NCBI GenBank assembly: GCA_021396245.1
Contig: WNYE01000081.1
Coordinates: forward strand, 124,001-188,000
DNA from: Sporothrix humicola
Taxonomy: Eukaryota; Ascomycota; Sordariomycetes; Ophiostomatales; Ophiostomataceae
Direction of reading: 5' to 3'
DNA: 64,000 nt
Of the stretch, positions 54,939-64,000 are shown piece after piece. Below the pieces are notes generated by a model that was not told the origin of the DNA, did no database searches, and saw only the letters and a list, made by a program, of their open reading frames with translations. Every line of letters begins with the position of its first letter. The stretch's first letter is position 1. The position numbers and the translations under genes are program-made.

Positions 54939-55479
54939 ATGGAAGTGGTTTTCATTCGCGCCGATATCGAGCAAGAACTACAGCGACGCCAGCTAAAGAT
55001 ATGTCTCGCACTCCACGGACTGGACCAGCCAGAGAGGCAAGGTGTCATGAACAGCGTTCTCCGGATGGAGATGACACCTGACATCTACAACAACTCAACG
55101 TGCTGCACGGCCGGCCCGTCCATGGAGGTGCCATTCTTGATCGAACTCGCCGAGCGCGCACTGGCCGCCATGGCTTCCATCGCCATCGACAACATTGCCG
55201 ACGGCGTGACCAGCCTGGTAGTTGGGACCAAGGTCGAGACGAATGACAAGACGGAGGAGAAGGAGAAGGCCGAGGAACAGACCAAGGAGAAAGAGGAGAA
55301 GAAGGAGTCCGTCGAGTAGAAGGAGGATAAGGAGGATAAGGAGGAGCCCGTGCCGAAGTCGGTCGAGCCATCCCCCAAGCCGGTCCCCGAGCTGCCCCTT
55401 TCATTCACTATCTACCGCGAGACGGCGATGCAATCGCATGTAGCGGATTGCATGAAAGAAATTGCATTCACTCCCTGAC
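54939..55479 (+). pseudogene. Relic ORF with internal TAG and Lys/Glu-rich segment
   Basis: A frame opening at 54939 (MEVVFIRADIEQELQRRQL) runs 126 codons to TAG 55317-55319 after a Lys/Glu-rich tract (KTEEKEKAEEQTKEKEEKKE). It then continues in the same frame, still Lys/Glu/Pro-rich (KEDKEDKEEPVPKSVEPSPK), to TGA at 55479. The continuity of composition across the TAG suggests a nonsense change in a formerly longer protein. Family not recognised. Confidence 0.45.
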
Positions 55480-58287
55480 GAGCTTTGCTTTACGATGCTT
55501 AATGGCAAACCTTTCTACCTTCCACAAATTCAAGGAGTTTGGATACATGAGTGTGCAAGTCGTCCGAACCAACATCAAAAGAACACGCATACATGGTGAA
55601 TTACGTCGTTGAATAAACAACCAGATCAAGTTCTGACGGCCGGGGGACATGGTCGCTTTTCAAACGAGAAAAGACTCTTCATGTCACTAAGAAGCTTCGT
55701 TGACGATGGTGGTAGGCGGCATATCTCACGGGGCTGCGCTTTGAGTACTAGTTTAAGAGATTACCCTTCCCGCCCACATCGATGTCTGGCAAACGGCTGA
55801 GGTGATCACTGGACCGACTATGAAATTCCTTAGAACACAGTGGACGCCATTTGTGTATAGCTGTGGTTTGTTTTGATTTTATTTTTCGACCAACACTTTG
55901 CTCCTCCTCAGCCAATACATGTGGAGCCGAGACTTCGAATGACGCCGAGAAGCTAATAGGGAGATTGTGATGATGGACGCCGACAACGCGGCAGAAGAAC
56001 GGATGGATCAGGGTAAGGGCCTGGCCGAGGACTACGTCCAGAGTATTGTCGACTATGAGGATAAGAGAGGGTTTGTCCGATTCTTTTACGGGTATCACGA
56101 CACCAAGGGGAACTCGGAGCTGATCGCCCTCAAAAGAACACGCATACGTGATGCACGTTGTTTCTCGAAGCCACCCTTTAATCCAAAGACATTACGGGCA
56201 TTTTGCAATGGAGGGACGAAATAAAACGCCCTTTTTTTTGATCTCCGAGAAACTTGCCTTGACTGTGGCAGCAGACCAAGACATTATTCTTCATGAATGA
56301 CTGACAAGAACGGTTGGCATAAAGGACCAGTACACCTTTGCGATCAGCGGACTGCAAAAAACAACACGTCGGCAGATGAGCTGAAGAATCAGTCTCTCGA
56401 TAAAAGTATTCCGTGACTTGTTCATGCAATTTTCTTGCGATTCGGATACTGCAGGCAAATGAATTACTGAGAGAAAGCTTTCTTAACTTCTCAGGTTGGC
56501 TTCGCTATTTCGGCGTTGCAAGTCTTCATACCACTATCTCCCTCCCTATCAACATACTTGTGTGCATTTGCATATTTCATGGGAGCTCTCCATTTTGTTC
56601 GCGTACCGACAGCTCGTTTTCTCCATTCCACCATGTCATGGCGCCAAGCCCGCGTCGCTCGCAGCTGGCCATGTTCACCATCTTGTGCACAATCAGACAA
56701 ATGATTTGGGGGGGCCATTGCAAATTGTTTGAGGAAGGACATGCATCTGCGTCGCAAGCCGGTGTCAACGGAGACCCTGATGTTGAGGGAGGAGGGGGCG
56801 GGGAGGATGAACTTCTCGAAAAAACAAGAATACCACAACCAGAAGATTTCTCTACCCGGTGAGAAACGCAAGATGAAGGTGAACTCTCGCCACCTGTGCA
56901 TCCAAAACAATTAACACAAGACGAATGCTCGCGATGAGAGCTGCTCTCACGTCAACGGAAATATGCATCTCATGCTCCGGACCGTCCCCATTGGGGCTGG
57001 TCAACCCATATGCTCATACGCCTGACCAAAGGCGTTGTTTCGCTCGATGAGATCCGGGACCGTGTCAGTCACGCGCCGCCCCATAACCACGTCACCGACA
57101 GAGAACCAGATGACAAAAGGCCGGTACTGACTGTCCTCAAAGGGGGCAGGACATCTAGGTCAACTACAGGCATTGCCTGGATGTCAGGTCCGCCACACGT
57201 CACAATAACGGCGAGGATGTGAGGAAGAGAAACACTCAATCAAGGTCCGAATCAACTGCAAAGTTGTTCAAAATCGGCCATTACCACATGGTCCATCCCG
57301 TCCAGGTCAGAATAGAAATCTGGAGAGCTTTTGTGTACGCTTCTGCATTGTCGTCGTCAATGCGAAATTATTGAGCAACAAGTTCCATCAAAGTCTTGTT
57401 GTTGGATATGGTTTTCCTCCCACCGTATCCTTGCCACTTAGAGGTCGTCTGTTCTTGGACACGGGCGGGAGTTTATGGTCAAATGTTTTGATGAGATATT
57501 ACCCAGCTTGGCGAAGCGTGTTGAGATCTACATCGTCTTCCACATGATCATGGATGTATCGCCATTGCCAAGCTTGCGGGATCTGGCAAGACCGAGTTAT
57601 GTTGGTCTTGTCACTTTGACAGAGTGGTATTACGTTGACAAAAAGCCAATCTTCGTTTCGACATGTACCAATGTGGCCGTGACGAACATCATCAAACCAA
57701 GTCCCAAGGTCGGAATACGGCTCGCTATGGGGACCTGCAAGTCTTTATCTTTCCCATCGGTATCCCTCTGACGATTCGCGGCTAAGACATCGTTATCGAG
57801 AAAAACATGTCCATCAAGGGGGCCGATGTCAACGAAGCCCGGGCTGATGACACGAAGATCGACGCCCTCTACGAACAAATGACATTCTACGGGCCCGGGA
57901 AATACAGTAAGAGGAAAATGCAACTGGCCCCTGTCGCCCCCGCATCGTTGTGCACAACTTTGACATGTCTACCCAGAGATACATCCTCCGATACGTGTGT
58001 CCCGATTTCACTGGAACCACAGATCAAATCTGGTGACCGGAACAGAGGGGAAAACACCTTTCTATGAGGTAGAAGCTGCCTTGCTTCTGGAGTGCCTTTT
58101 CAATGTCCAGGCTTCATTCTTTTCGACGGGTGCAAATGCAAACTGGCTGGACATGAAGAACCTTTGCTATTACGACGCCGACTGGCCAAACTTCTCTTGC
58201 GCCATGTGATATGAGACTTGGCCATTGCGGGTATTACCTCTCGTGGCTTACCCACGGCTTGACGATGCAGGGTCAACTACCGATTAG
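55480..58287. other. Accessory block: decayed fragments, one short intact ORF
   Basis: It contains an 85-codon open frame at 55967-56224 (DADNAAEERMDQGKGLAED) that reads like protein but has no known domain, and fragments at 57475-57771 and 57997-58209 (PFYEVEAALLLECLFNVQ). A 17-bp direct repeat is listed separately. No complete gene. Confidence 0.35.
55576..56147 (+). repeat. 17-bp exact direct repeat
   Basis: CAAAAGAACACGCATAC occurs at 55576-55592 and 56131-56147. In both cases it reads KRTRI in one frame, so it may mark two copies of a duplicated relic. Flanking similarity is weak. Confidence 0.45.
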
Positions 58288-58659
58288 ACAACTTTGGGTT
58301 CTATCCCAGGCGCCATCGCCGAGGCTCCTCGCCGCCTTCGCGGGCTGTTTGTGCAAATTTATGGCTTTCACAACTTGAATCCTTGCGAGTGTTGCGAGCG
58401 TAATTACCGCCGCAACGTGGCTCCCGGAGAACTGTTTGGGGGTGTGGGCCAACGGCCAACGCGAGTGATGTCGCCGTTCTTTGAGTGCATCTCTCTTCCG
58501 GGGTTGTCGCCAGGGTGCGGAAACTGCACGTACTTGATCGGCACTCGGGGGTGCTCATATCACCTCAATCTAAAATCCGACCACGGCCCTATCCCGGCCA
58601 CAGCTACTTCGTATCGGGCCAGTAAGGAGACCGAACAAGCGTTACCGCCTCGATCGTAG
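58288..58659 (+). pseudogene. Exon-like fragment with a DUF3716-type cysteine module
   Basis: An open frame from just after a TTAG acceptor-like site (58284-58287) to TAG 58657-58659 lacks an ATG, so it is best read as an exon of a broken or unassembled gene. It has PCECCERN, then FFECISLPGLSPGCGNC and RGCSYH: spacing C-x9-C-x2-C-x8-C-S. Fungal proteins with this small cysteine-rich module (DUF3716-type) are common in ascomycete accessory regions; their role is unknown. The same module occurs in the relic at 62.4-62.9 kb. Confidence 0.55.
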
Positions 58660-61130
58660 GTCCGGACCTCGCCGCACCTCTGGTGAAGAAGTACGCCATC
58701 AGCGCAAAGGGGCGCACGTGGATGGGAGATGCTGGTGCCTTTGGGCGGTCAGTCAATTGGGAGGGAGGAGTGCCGACTACTCCACTGATACAAGACCCGC
58801 CATAATCTTTTTATATTTTTTTTATGCGGCTACCTTATTTGCTCCGAGTGTACAAAACGACTCGCACATAATGACTCGTCATGACCAGCGTCCGAGCTGT
58901 CCATATTGCCCGGGCTTCTGCTCGTTAGAAACTTGGAGACCTCGTGTCGAAAGAGACCTCTCACCGCTGGGCTGTCATGGCGGCAGAAACTAAACAGTGG
59001 AGACGCAAGAACGACGTTATCTCTTTCATTCCCATCCTGCTTCCACATGAGAACCTGACGGGCTGCCTTGGCGTCAATGAATCAAAGCACCTGCAGCCAG
59101 GAAGGCCGTGCCGTCTCCGGACAACAGAACTTCGCTGTTCACATCGAAAGGCTGGCCAATTGTCAACGACGCAGGTGAAACGCTTGGAAAACGTGATCAA
59201 CTGGACATTGTGAACAACCTTTACCACAACAAATGAATCCGAACATGTTTCTGTGCTGTTGTTGATGACCGCAGGAAACTTCGTCCGCCTGATGGCCGTG
59301 CAACTTCAACAGTGGTGGCGGATTGGCTTACCGGATGGACCAGTGTGATACCTGCACCGTGCGGATATGTTATCTGCCGCTGCTGTCCAAAAATTGGTTA
59401 AAGAAATATATCGATTGCCTGAGGCCCATCAAACCTAAGCCATTTGAAGAACCTACAATGGTGATGGCGGATTTGCCCACCGCATGGACTGGTTTCTGGC
59501 GAAACAGAGGCGATCCAACGTTGGAGTGACACGCGTCATCCCACTCTTTAAGCGGTCAGGATACCCAAAGATCTGTTGTCGAGATCCACTCAATGCACAG
59601 TTTGCCCATGGCTTAGACGCGAAAAGCGTGATTATTATGAGTCCCGACGTGTCAAGTACATATACAGATCAATCGACGGTGAACTGCACAAGGGAAGCAA
59701 GTTATGCACGTTATTGTCAGCCGTGCCTGCTACGCAGCGCGGATAAATGGTGGACAAGGAGAAAACGCACGGCGCCATAAGCGACACGAACCCCAACTCT
59801 ATCATAATTTGACGAGTGCCAGCTTGTGCTCAACCCATGGTCGTCTTTTGGTTGGCTCGCCCAACGACTGCAGGTTGATTGATATGTGTTTGCCTCTGCG
59901 ACGCCGTTTCCTGAACCGGGTCCTGAATGTGAAGAAGCCATTCAACTTTGGAGTGACACAGTTCCTCCCGTGGCTATCAACAAACCGGCCATTGAAGATC
60001 GATCGTCCGCAGCCAAATAACCCCAGGAAAGGAAATCGACCGATCATGGTCTTGTAACCTGTCACTCCTAAAGGCAACCAAGATGAACCTGAGCTGTCAG
60101 GGGGTAGCCGTCCAAGTCAACAGAATCACAAAAGTGACTTCACTTCGCAGGACGTGTGGTCCATGGCCAAAGGAACAGTTGCATGCGCTACAAAGACAGG
60201 CGGCAGAAAGCGGAACCAGAACAAGTTTACGTGCACTTTCCTCGTACCATTACGAAGCAGGGGAGACATCTTTTAGGGACATTTGAAAAATACTACCCGC
60301 CATTCACGATGGAGCCAGCCACTTCTTCCTAGCAGATTAATCCGCGCTGATAGAATCAGACGTCACTATTGCCCAACTGATCTCTCAGGAGAGAAAGGGA
60401 CAGAAATTCTATTATGGAAGAGAGCCCTTTGGATCGACGATCAGGAAGTAGACGGTCGTCTACTTCCTCATCGAACAGAACATTAGCACGTTCGATCAGA
60501 AGTTGCAGGGAAGAGGGACAGTAAGAATCAACTAGAAGCCCACCAATCTACAAATTGTTACCTGACGGCGGTATCATCATGCGTCATATTGAGACGGGAG
60601 AGATGCCATTCATCGCTGGTCGGGACCGCGCAGCCCCGTTTCATCTTCACAACACTGAGCTCCCAGACATTCTCACATTGCAGCACCCGATGCAGTTTGT
60701 GGTCCGGCGGCGCTCGCCTACCGGACTTCCGAGATAGTGCAAAAATGAAATGCGTACCATATCACCCGGGTCCGGTTGTTTGCAGTCAATTTCGCGAGGT
60801 GTGGACCGATGACACAGGAAGGTAGCCTGAGCCGTTCTGCGGAGCCGCTCATGTCCAGAAGAGTACTGGTGTGGGCTGTGACAAATGAGCCCTGACACAT
60901 TAGTCGGCTGCCGACCAAAGACTAAGTGGACGACACCAGGTTCATGATCAGGACTCCGATGATGACGAGGAAGGGGAGGACGACCTCGCCTGCGAGCAAT
61001 TGTCGCCCAGTGTGGCGGCAAAGAATAAGAGATGCCGGGCTGCTCAGCCCGCCCAAGCTGCCCCAGGCCTGTCCGGTTCTCACAGGAGACTCCTGTAGCC
61101 ATGGCTTCCACCGGGATATATTTTCTGTGT
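58660..61130. other. Accessory block: decayed fragments and an inverted repeat
   Basis: Coding-like snippets include WMGDAGAFGRSVNWEGG (~58718), ENWLKKYIDC-like helices near 59390, and MAKGTVACATKTGGRKRNQN (~60170). Frames are broken every 60-100 codons. No gene or RNA could be assigned. A hairpin-forming repeat at 60438-60473 is listed separately. Confidence 0.35.
60438..60473. repeat. 36-bp inverted repeat (hairpin-forming)
   Basis: Arms AGGAAGTAGACG and CGTCTACTTCCT (12 bp, perfect) are separated by only GT. After one C/C mismatch, CGAT and ATCG extend the pairing. Centre at 60455-60456. It lies in a region with no intact gene; it could be a relic of a terminal inverted repeat junction, a transcription-factor palindrome or chance. 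Confidence 0.6.
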
Positions 61131-61139
61131 CTCATGCAG

Positions 61140-62119
61140 CGTCGGTCCAAGTCACCAACCCCACGATGCGGTTGAGATCGCGTGTTTTCCCACAAGTTAT
61201 GAGGACGCGGCCACGGTCTAGGACGAAGGTGTTTGGTGCGGCTTTCATGTCACTGGCCAAGACCGGATTGTTGTGGACAAGCCGGCCAACAAGGAAGACT
61301 AGATGAAGACCGAGTCTTTGGACGAGATGCCCGCCGCCATCACCGCCTCTCCTCCTCCCGCCTCTTCTTCTGCTGCCGCCGTTGCCATGGACGACGCTAT
61401 GCAGTTGGACGACATCCCATAACCCCCTGCCGCCCCCGTCTCCCCTGCCCCATCCCGCTCTTCTCACTCGTCTTCAGACAGCGAGGTAAGGATGGACGTT
61501 CAAGACACCATCTTCACCTCTATCGGGGCAGATGTGTCGGACAACGAGATGGTGGTGGACGACGACGGGGCCGATGACAAGGCCGACGACATCTGCTCTC
61601 TGCTCGGCCGCCTAAGAAGAGTTTGAAGTTTGGGTGCCCCGTGTTATAAACGCGGTACGAGGGACGGGCTCACAAATGCGGTGCCCACTTATGCCGCAAA
61701 GAATTATGCCAGATGGTAAGTTATTCCCTTAGTCTCCGTTATTTTCGTCTGGACAAGAACTAACAAAAGTGCAGGTTCCTGGCTTGGTCGGGGACCTGAA
61801 CAAAGTGATGTCCGTCTTTGAGCTTGTCGGGGGGATAGCCGTTACTCTATCCACGGGAGATTGTTCTCGGCATCATCGCCATCAAAAGACAAGTCAGGAG
61901 CCAAGCACACCTGACGCGTCCGACGACGAAATGTTGAGGACCGACGACAAGAGCGTTGACCAACACAACTGTCACCGTCATGGAAGGCCGGGCTGTCAAA
62001 AGAACTCAGAGGTAGCAGAATACAAACCGCGAGAAGGGATCCTTGTGAAGGCCATACCTACTGGCTCAACCGTGGCCTTGAAATGGTGGTTCAGTGTTCA
62101 ACAACAGGTGTTCAGCTGA
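61140..62119 (+). pseudogene. Decayed gene with acidic, Ala/Ser-rich segment and one intron
   Basis: A single frame can be followed from ~61141 (HDAVEIACFPTSYEDAATV) through WCGFHVTGQDRIVVDKPANK, an Ala/Ser/Pro-rich part (SPPPASSSAAAVAMDDAMQL) and an acidic part (DNEMVVDDDGADDKADD), but it meets TAG, TAG, TAA and TGA. After a frame change, an intron at 61716-61774 (GTAAGT, ACTAAC, GCAG) leads to VPGLVGDLNKVMSVFELVG. It is therefore a formerly spliced protein gene with at least four nonsense codons and one frameshift. The family is not recognised; proximity to the DUF3716-type fragment may mean both were one locus. Confidence 0.5.
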
Positions 62120-62363
62120 GCACCACGAGACATGGAAGGGTTTGTGCCAGAATCTCACGATGGACCAGGGCATCATCCATAAGTATCGTCGAGACTTACC
62201 CTCCATCTCAACGGCATGATGCTGTTGACAACAAATACGCATTGTTCCCGTTCTCAATTATCAACTTGGGTGATTGGGCTCCAAAGCGGTACTTTATATC
62301 TGTACGAAATCCTGTTTGATCACATCCACAAAAAAAAGAGAAATACAAACTGACAAGAAACAG

Positions 62364-62900
62364 TCGTACGAGGGACTTACAATCCCACCCATCGACCCCG
62401 TCGCCGCCGCCGGCTACGACGAGCCGGACGTACTGATCCTCCACGTATCACACCCGTCCGTACTTCGTCAGTTTGTTTTTAACGAGCTCCAGCGATCCGC
62501 ATTGGCTCGGCCCGGCCGCGACGTCCTCGTGATCCGAGGCTCGATAGACCCTCGCCAGATCATGTCTCGTCGGCCGTCGTACGTGAACGCTATGCTTGTT
62601 ACGCGTGCCGGCCAAACATCATAGGGCGATGCTTGCATGAGGTGCGCTCGGCAAGCCGTACAGTACCACGGTTACGCCCGATCTTTTGTCCATTGCGTGG
62701 CTGGTGATCAGGATTTGTTTCAAGGAAGTTGCTCCAACTGCATGTGGCAGGACAACGGGGCAAGCTGCTCGTTTGTTACGCGTGGCCATCGGCCTGCAGC
62801 AAGTGGCCGTACGAACGGCCAGGCCGCAGTTAACACAGCCAACAACCCGTTACAAATCACCGAGGAGAACGATAACGATAAAGTCCAATTCCTTGGATAG
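62364..62900 (+). pseudogene. DUF3716-type cysteine-module protein with an in-frame TAG
   Basis: An exon beginning after CTGAC...AACAG (acceptor at 62361-62363) encodes SYEGLTIPPIDPVAAAGYDE and RPGRDVLVIRGSIDPRQIM, then TAG 62622-62624, then continues in the same frame with CMRCARQ and VHCVAGDQDLFQGSCSNC plus ASCSF, ending TAG 62898-62900. The cysteine spacing C-x11-C-x2-C-x8-C-S matches the fragment at 58.3-58.7 kb and the fungal DUF3716-type domain. The upstream GRDVLVIR/DPRQ block is also usual in that family. The lone TAG separates the N-terminal half from the cysteine module. Confidence 0.6.
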
Positions 62901-64000
62901 ACAGCCGCAGTCGTACGAGCGGCCGGGCATGGCCAGCAAAAAATGGTCATGAATGAGGAGCAGGAGACAGTACTAGATTTGTCATGCAACGAACCTCGCC
63001 TTGCCGTACTTGATCATTCTCCCAGGAAATGGAAGCTGCATGCACCATCGCATGGATAATATTACTGGTTGCGTTCATCTGGGCCACACGATTCCATCAG
63101 CTCAAGAATATGTCGTCTGAACCGTCCGTCCGAAATACAGCTTTGCGCCCATATCCTGCGCCGGGCTCAGAGGAAAAAGTCAAATGTCGGTCGTTTGTAC
63201 ATGCTCGGCGCAGAAAAAACAGTCTTTAACCGCTATGCTGGCTCGGGAAGCATTCATCGGTTATTTTACGACGAGACAAGTTGATGCCCTTAACGATCGC
63301 GCCCCTAGGACAGCTTGAAGTAATTCTCTGGTCTCTTCGGGGCTCGTTACCTTTAAAAATCACCGTGCAGAAGACGCGGGAGACAACAACCCTCTCCAAG
63401 ATATGGCTGACCGGTTTTGGGCCCTAGAGCAAATTGCCGCATTCATACACCATGATACGGATGGGAAGAGGGATAGGAGAACATTGATCTTGTGACTGAC
63501 GACATACATCAACACACATGATTCAAGGCGAGTAAAATTACACGTCAAGCGGTACAGACCATCTTTGTGGGACATTAGTTGGCCGCGATGCAAATTTTAC
63601 ATAAACGACAAAGGTTACCCGTCACGCCAACGACGAGCTCAATGCAGAGGATAGTCTCAACGACCGGTCACTGGATGACGGCCTCTGATGCTGACACTTT
63701 TGAGCGCATTTTCCACTTCGCTATCGCTATGATACCTCCGGTGACTGGGGAACCGGGAAGCGCATTTTATCGTTGACAACGTTTGATGCCATAGCCTTGT
63801 TTTCCTCGACAAGCGCTGTCCCAGCCATGGAACACTCACGCACCGATATGTCCGTCGCAGACAATACAGTGTTGTGCACTAATCGGCCATTGAATGGTTT
63901 TGGCATGTTTGTTTACCCATCATATGGCAACGTACAGACGTCCAGAGATACACAACTGGGGCAGGCCCCGCATCTGCCAAACCAATTGAAAGACTGCAGT
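62901..64000. other. Accessory block to the right edge: fragments only
   Basis: Coding-like pieces such as NHRAEDAGDNNPLQDMADRF (~63356) and SDADTFERIFHFAIAMIPP (~63680) occur on the + strand in different frames, with stops between. No complete ORF, RNA gene, telomeric repeat or transposon end was seen. The block runs off the window. Confidence 0.35.

Noticed and set aside
48290..64000. Classical RIP-mutated transposon block
   Set aside because: The block is not strongly AT-rich, and no reverse transcriptase, transposase or long terminal repeat is readable; the relics look like ordinary spliced genes.
1..64000. tRNA, rRNA or CRISPR features
   Set aside because: No A-box/B-box pair with a foldable cloverleaf, rRNA segment or spaced direct-repeat array was seen by eye; a tRNA scan would be decisive.

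Overview
This is a nuclear window from a filamentous ascomycete, most likely a Sordariomycete. It has GC-rich genes, short GT-AG introns of about 49-77 nt with CTAAC/CTGAC-type branch points, ergosterol and GPI-anchor genes, secreted lignocellulose-active enzymes (an AA9 monooxygenase and a CE15 esterase), and fungal F-box and Ste6-type genes. The genus cannot be fixed from the sequence. The UDP-rhamnose pathway gene and overall style would fit Ophiostomatales or Magnaporthales, but that is a guess.

Bases 1 to about 47.3 kb are an ordinary chromosomal arm with mostly intact genes. In order they are: the 3' end of an NBS1-like DNA repair gene (+); a membrane-anchored cytochrome b5-domain protein (-); an APH-type kinase-like protein (+); a large serine-rich coiled-coil protein (-); a Caj1/Djp1-type DnaJ protein (-); a UDP-4-keto-6-deoxyglucose epimerase/reductase-like protein (-); squalene synthase ERG9 (+, one intron); a subtilisin-like protease (+); an F-box protein (+); GPI mannosyltransferase GPI14/PIG-M (-, one intron); a TRAX-type translin-family protein (+); a CE15 glucuronoyl methylesterase (-); an AA9 LPMO (+, three introns); a Ste6-type ABC transporter (-); a PBDC1/Chp1-type eEF1A chaperone (-, one intron); a bacterial-looking mannose-6-phosphate isomerase-like gene carrying an in-frame TAG (+); and a transaldolase-like gene (+, one intron). 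No operon logic is expected. Convergent pairs (LPMO/ABC, TRAX/CE15) and one short divergent promoter (GPI14/TRAX) stand out.

From about 47.4 kb to the end the character changes abruptly. No long ORF survives, yet short coding-like stretches and well-formed introns (donor, branch point, acceptor) are common. I read it as an accessory block of decayed, multi-exon genes. Two fragments share a spaced-cysteine module, C-x(9-11)-C-x2-C-x8-C-S, resembling the fungal DUF3716-type domain, so at least part of the block derives from that lineage-specific family. No tRNA, rRNA, CRISPR array or intact transposon was found. Exon limits were set by eye from splice signals and reading frame; family assignments come from recognised motifs, not from searches.
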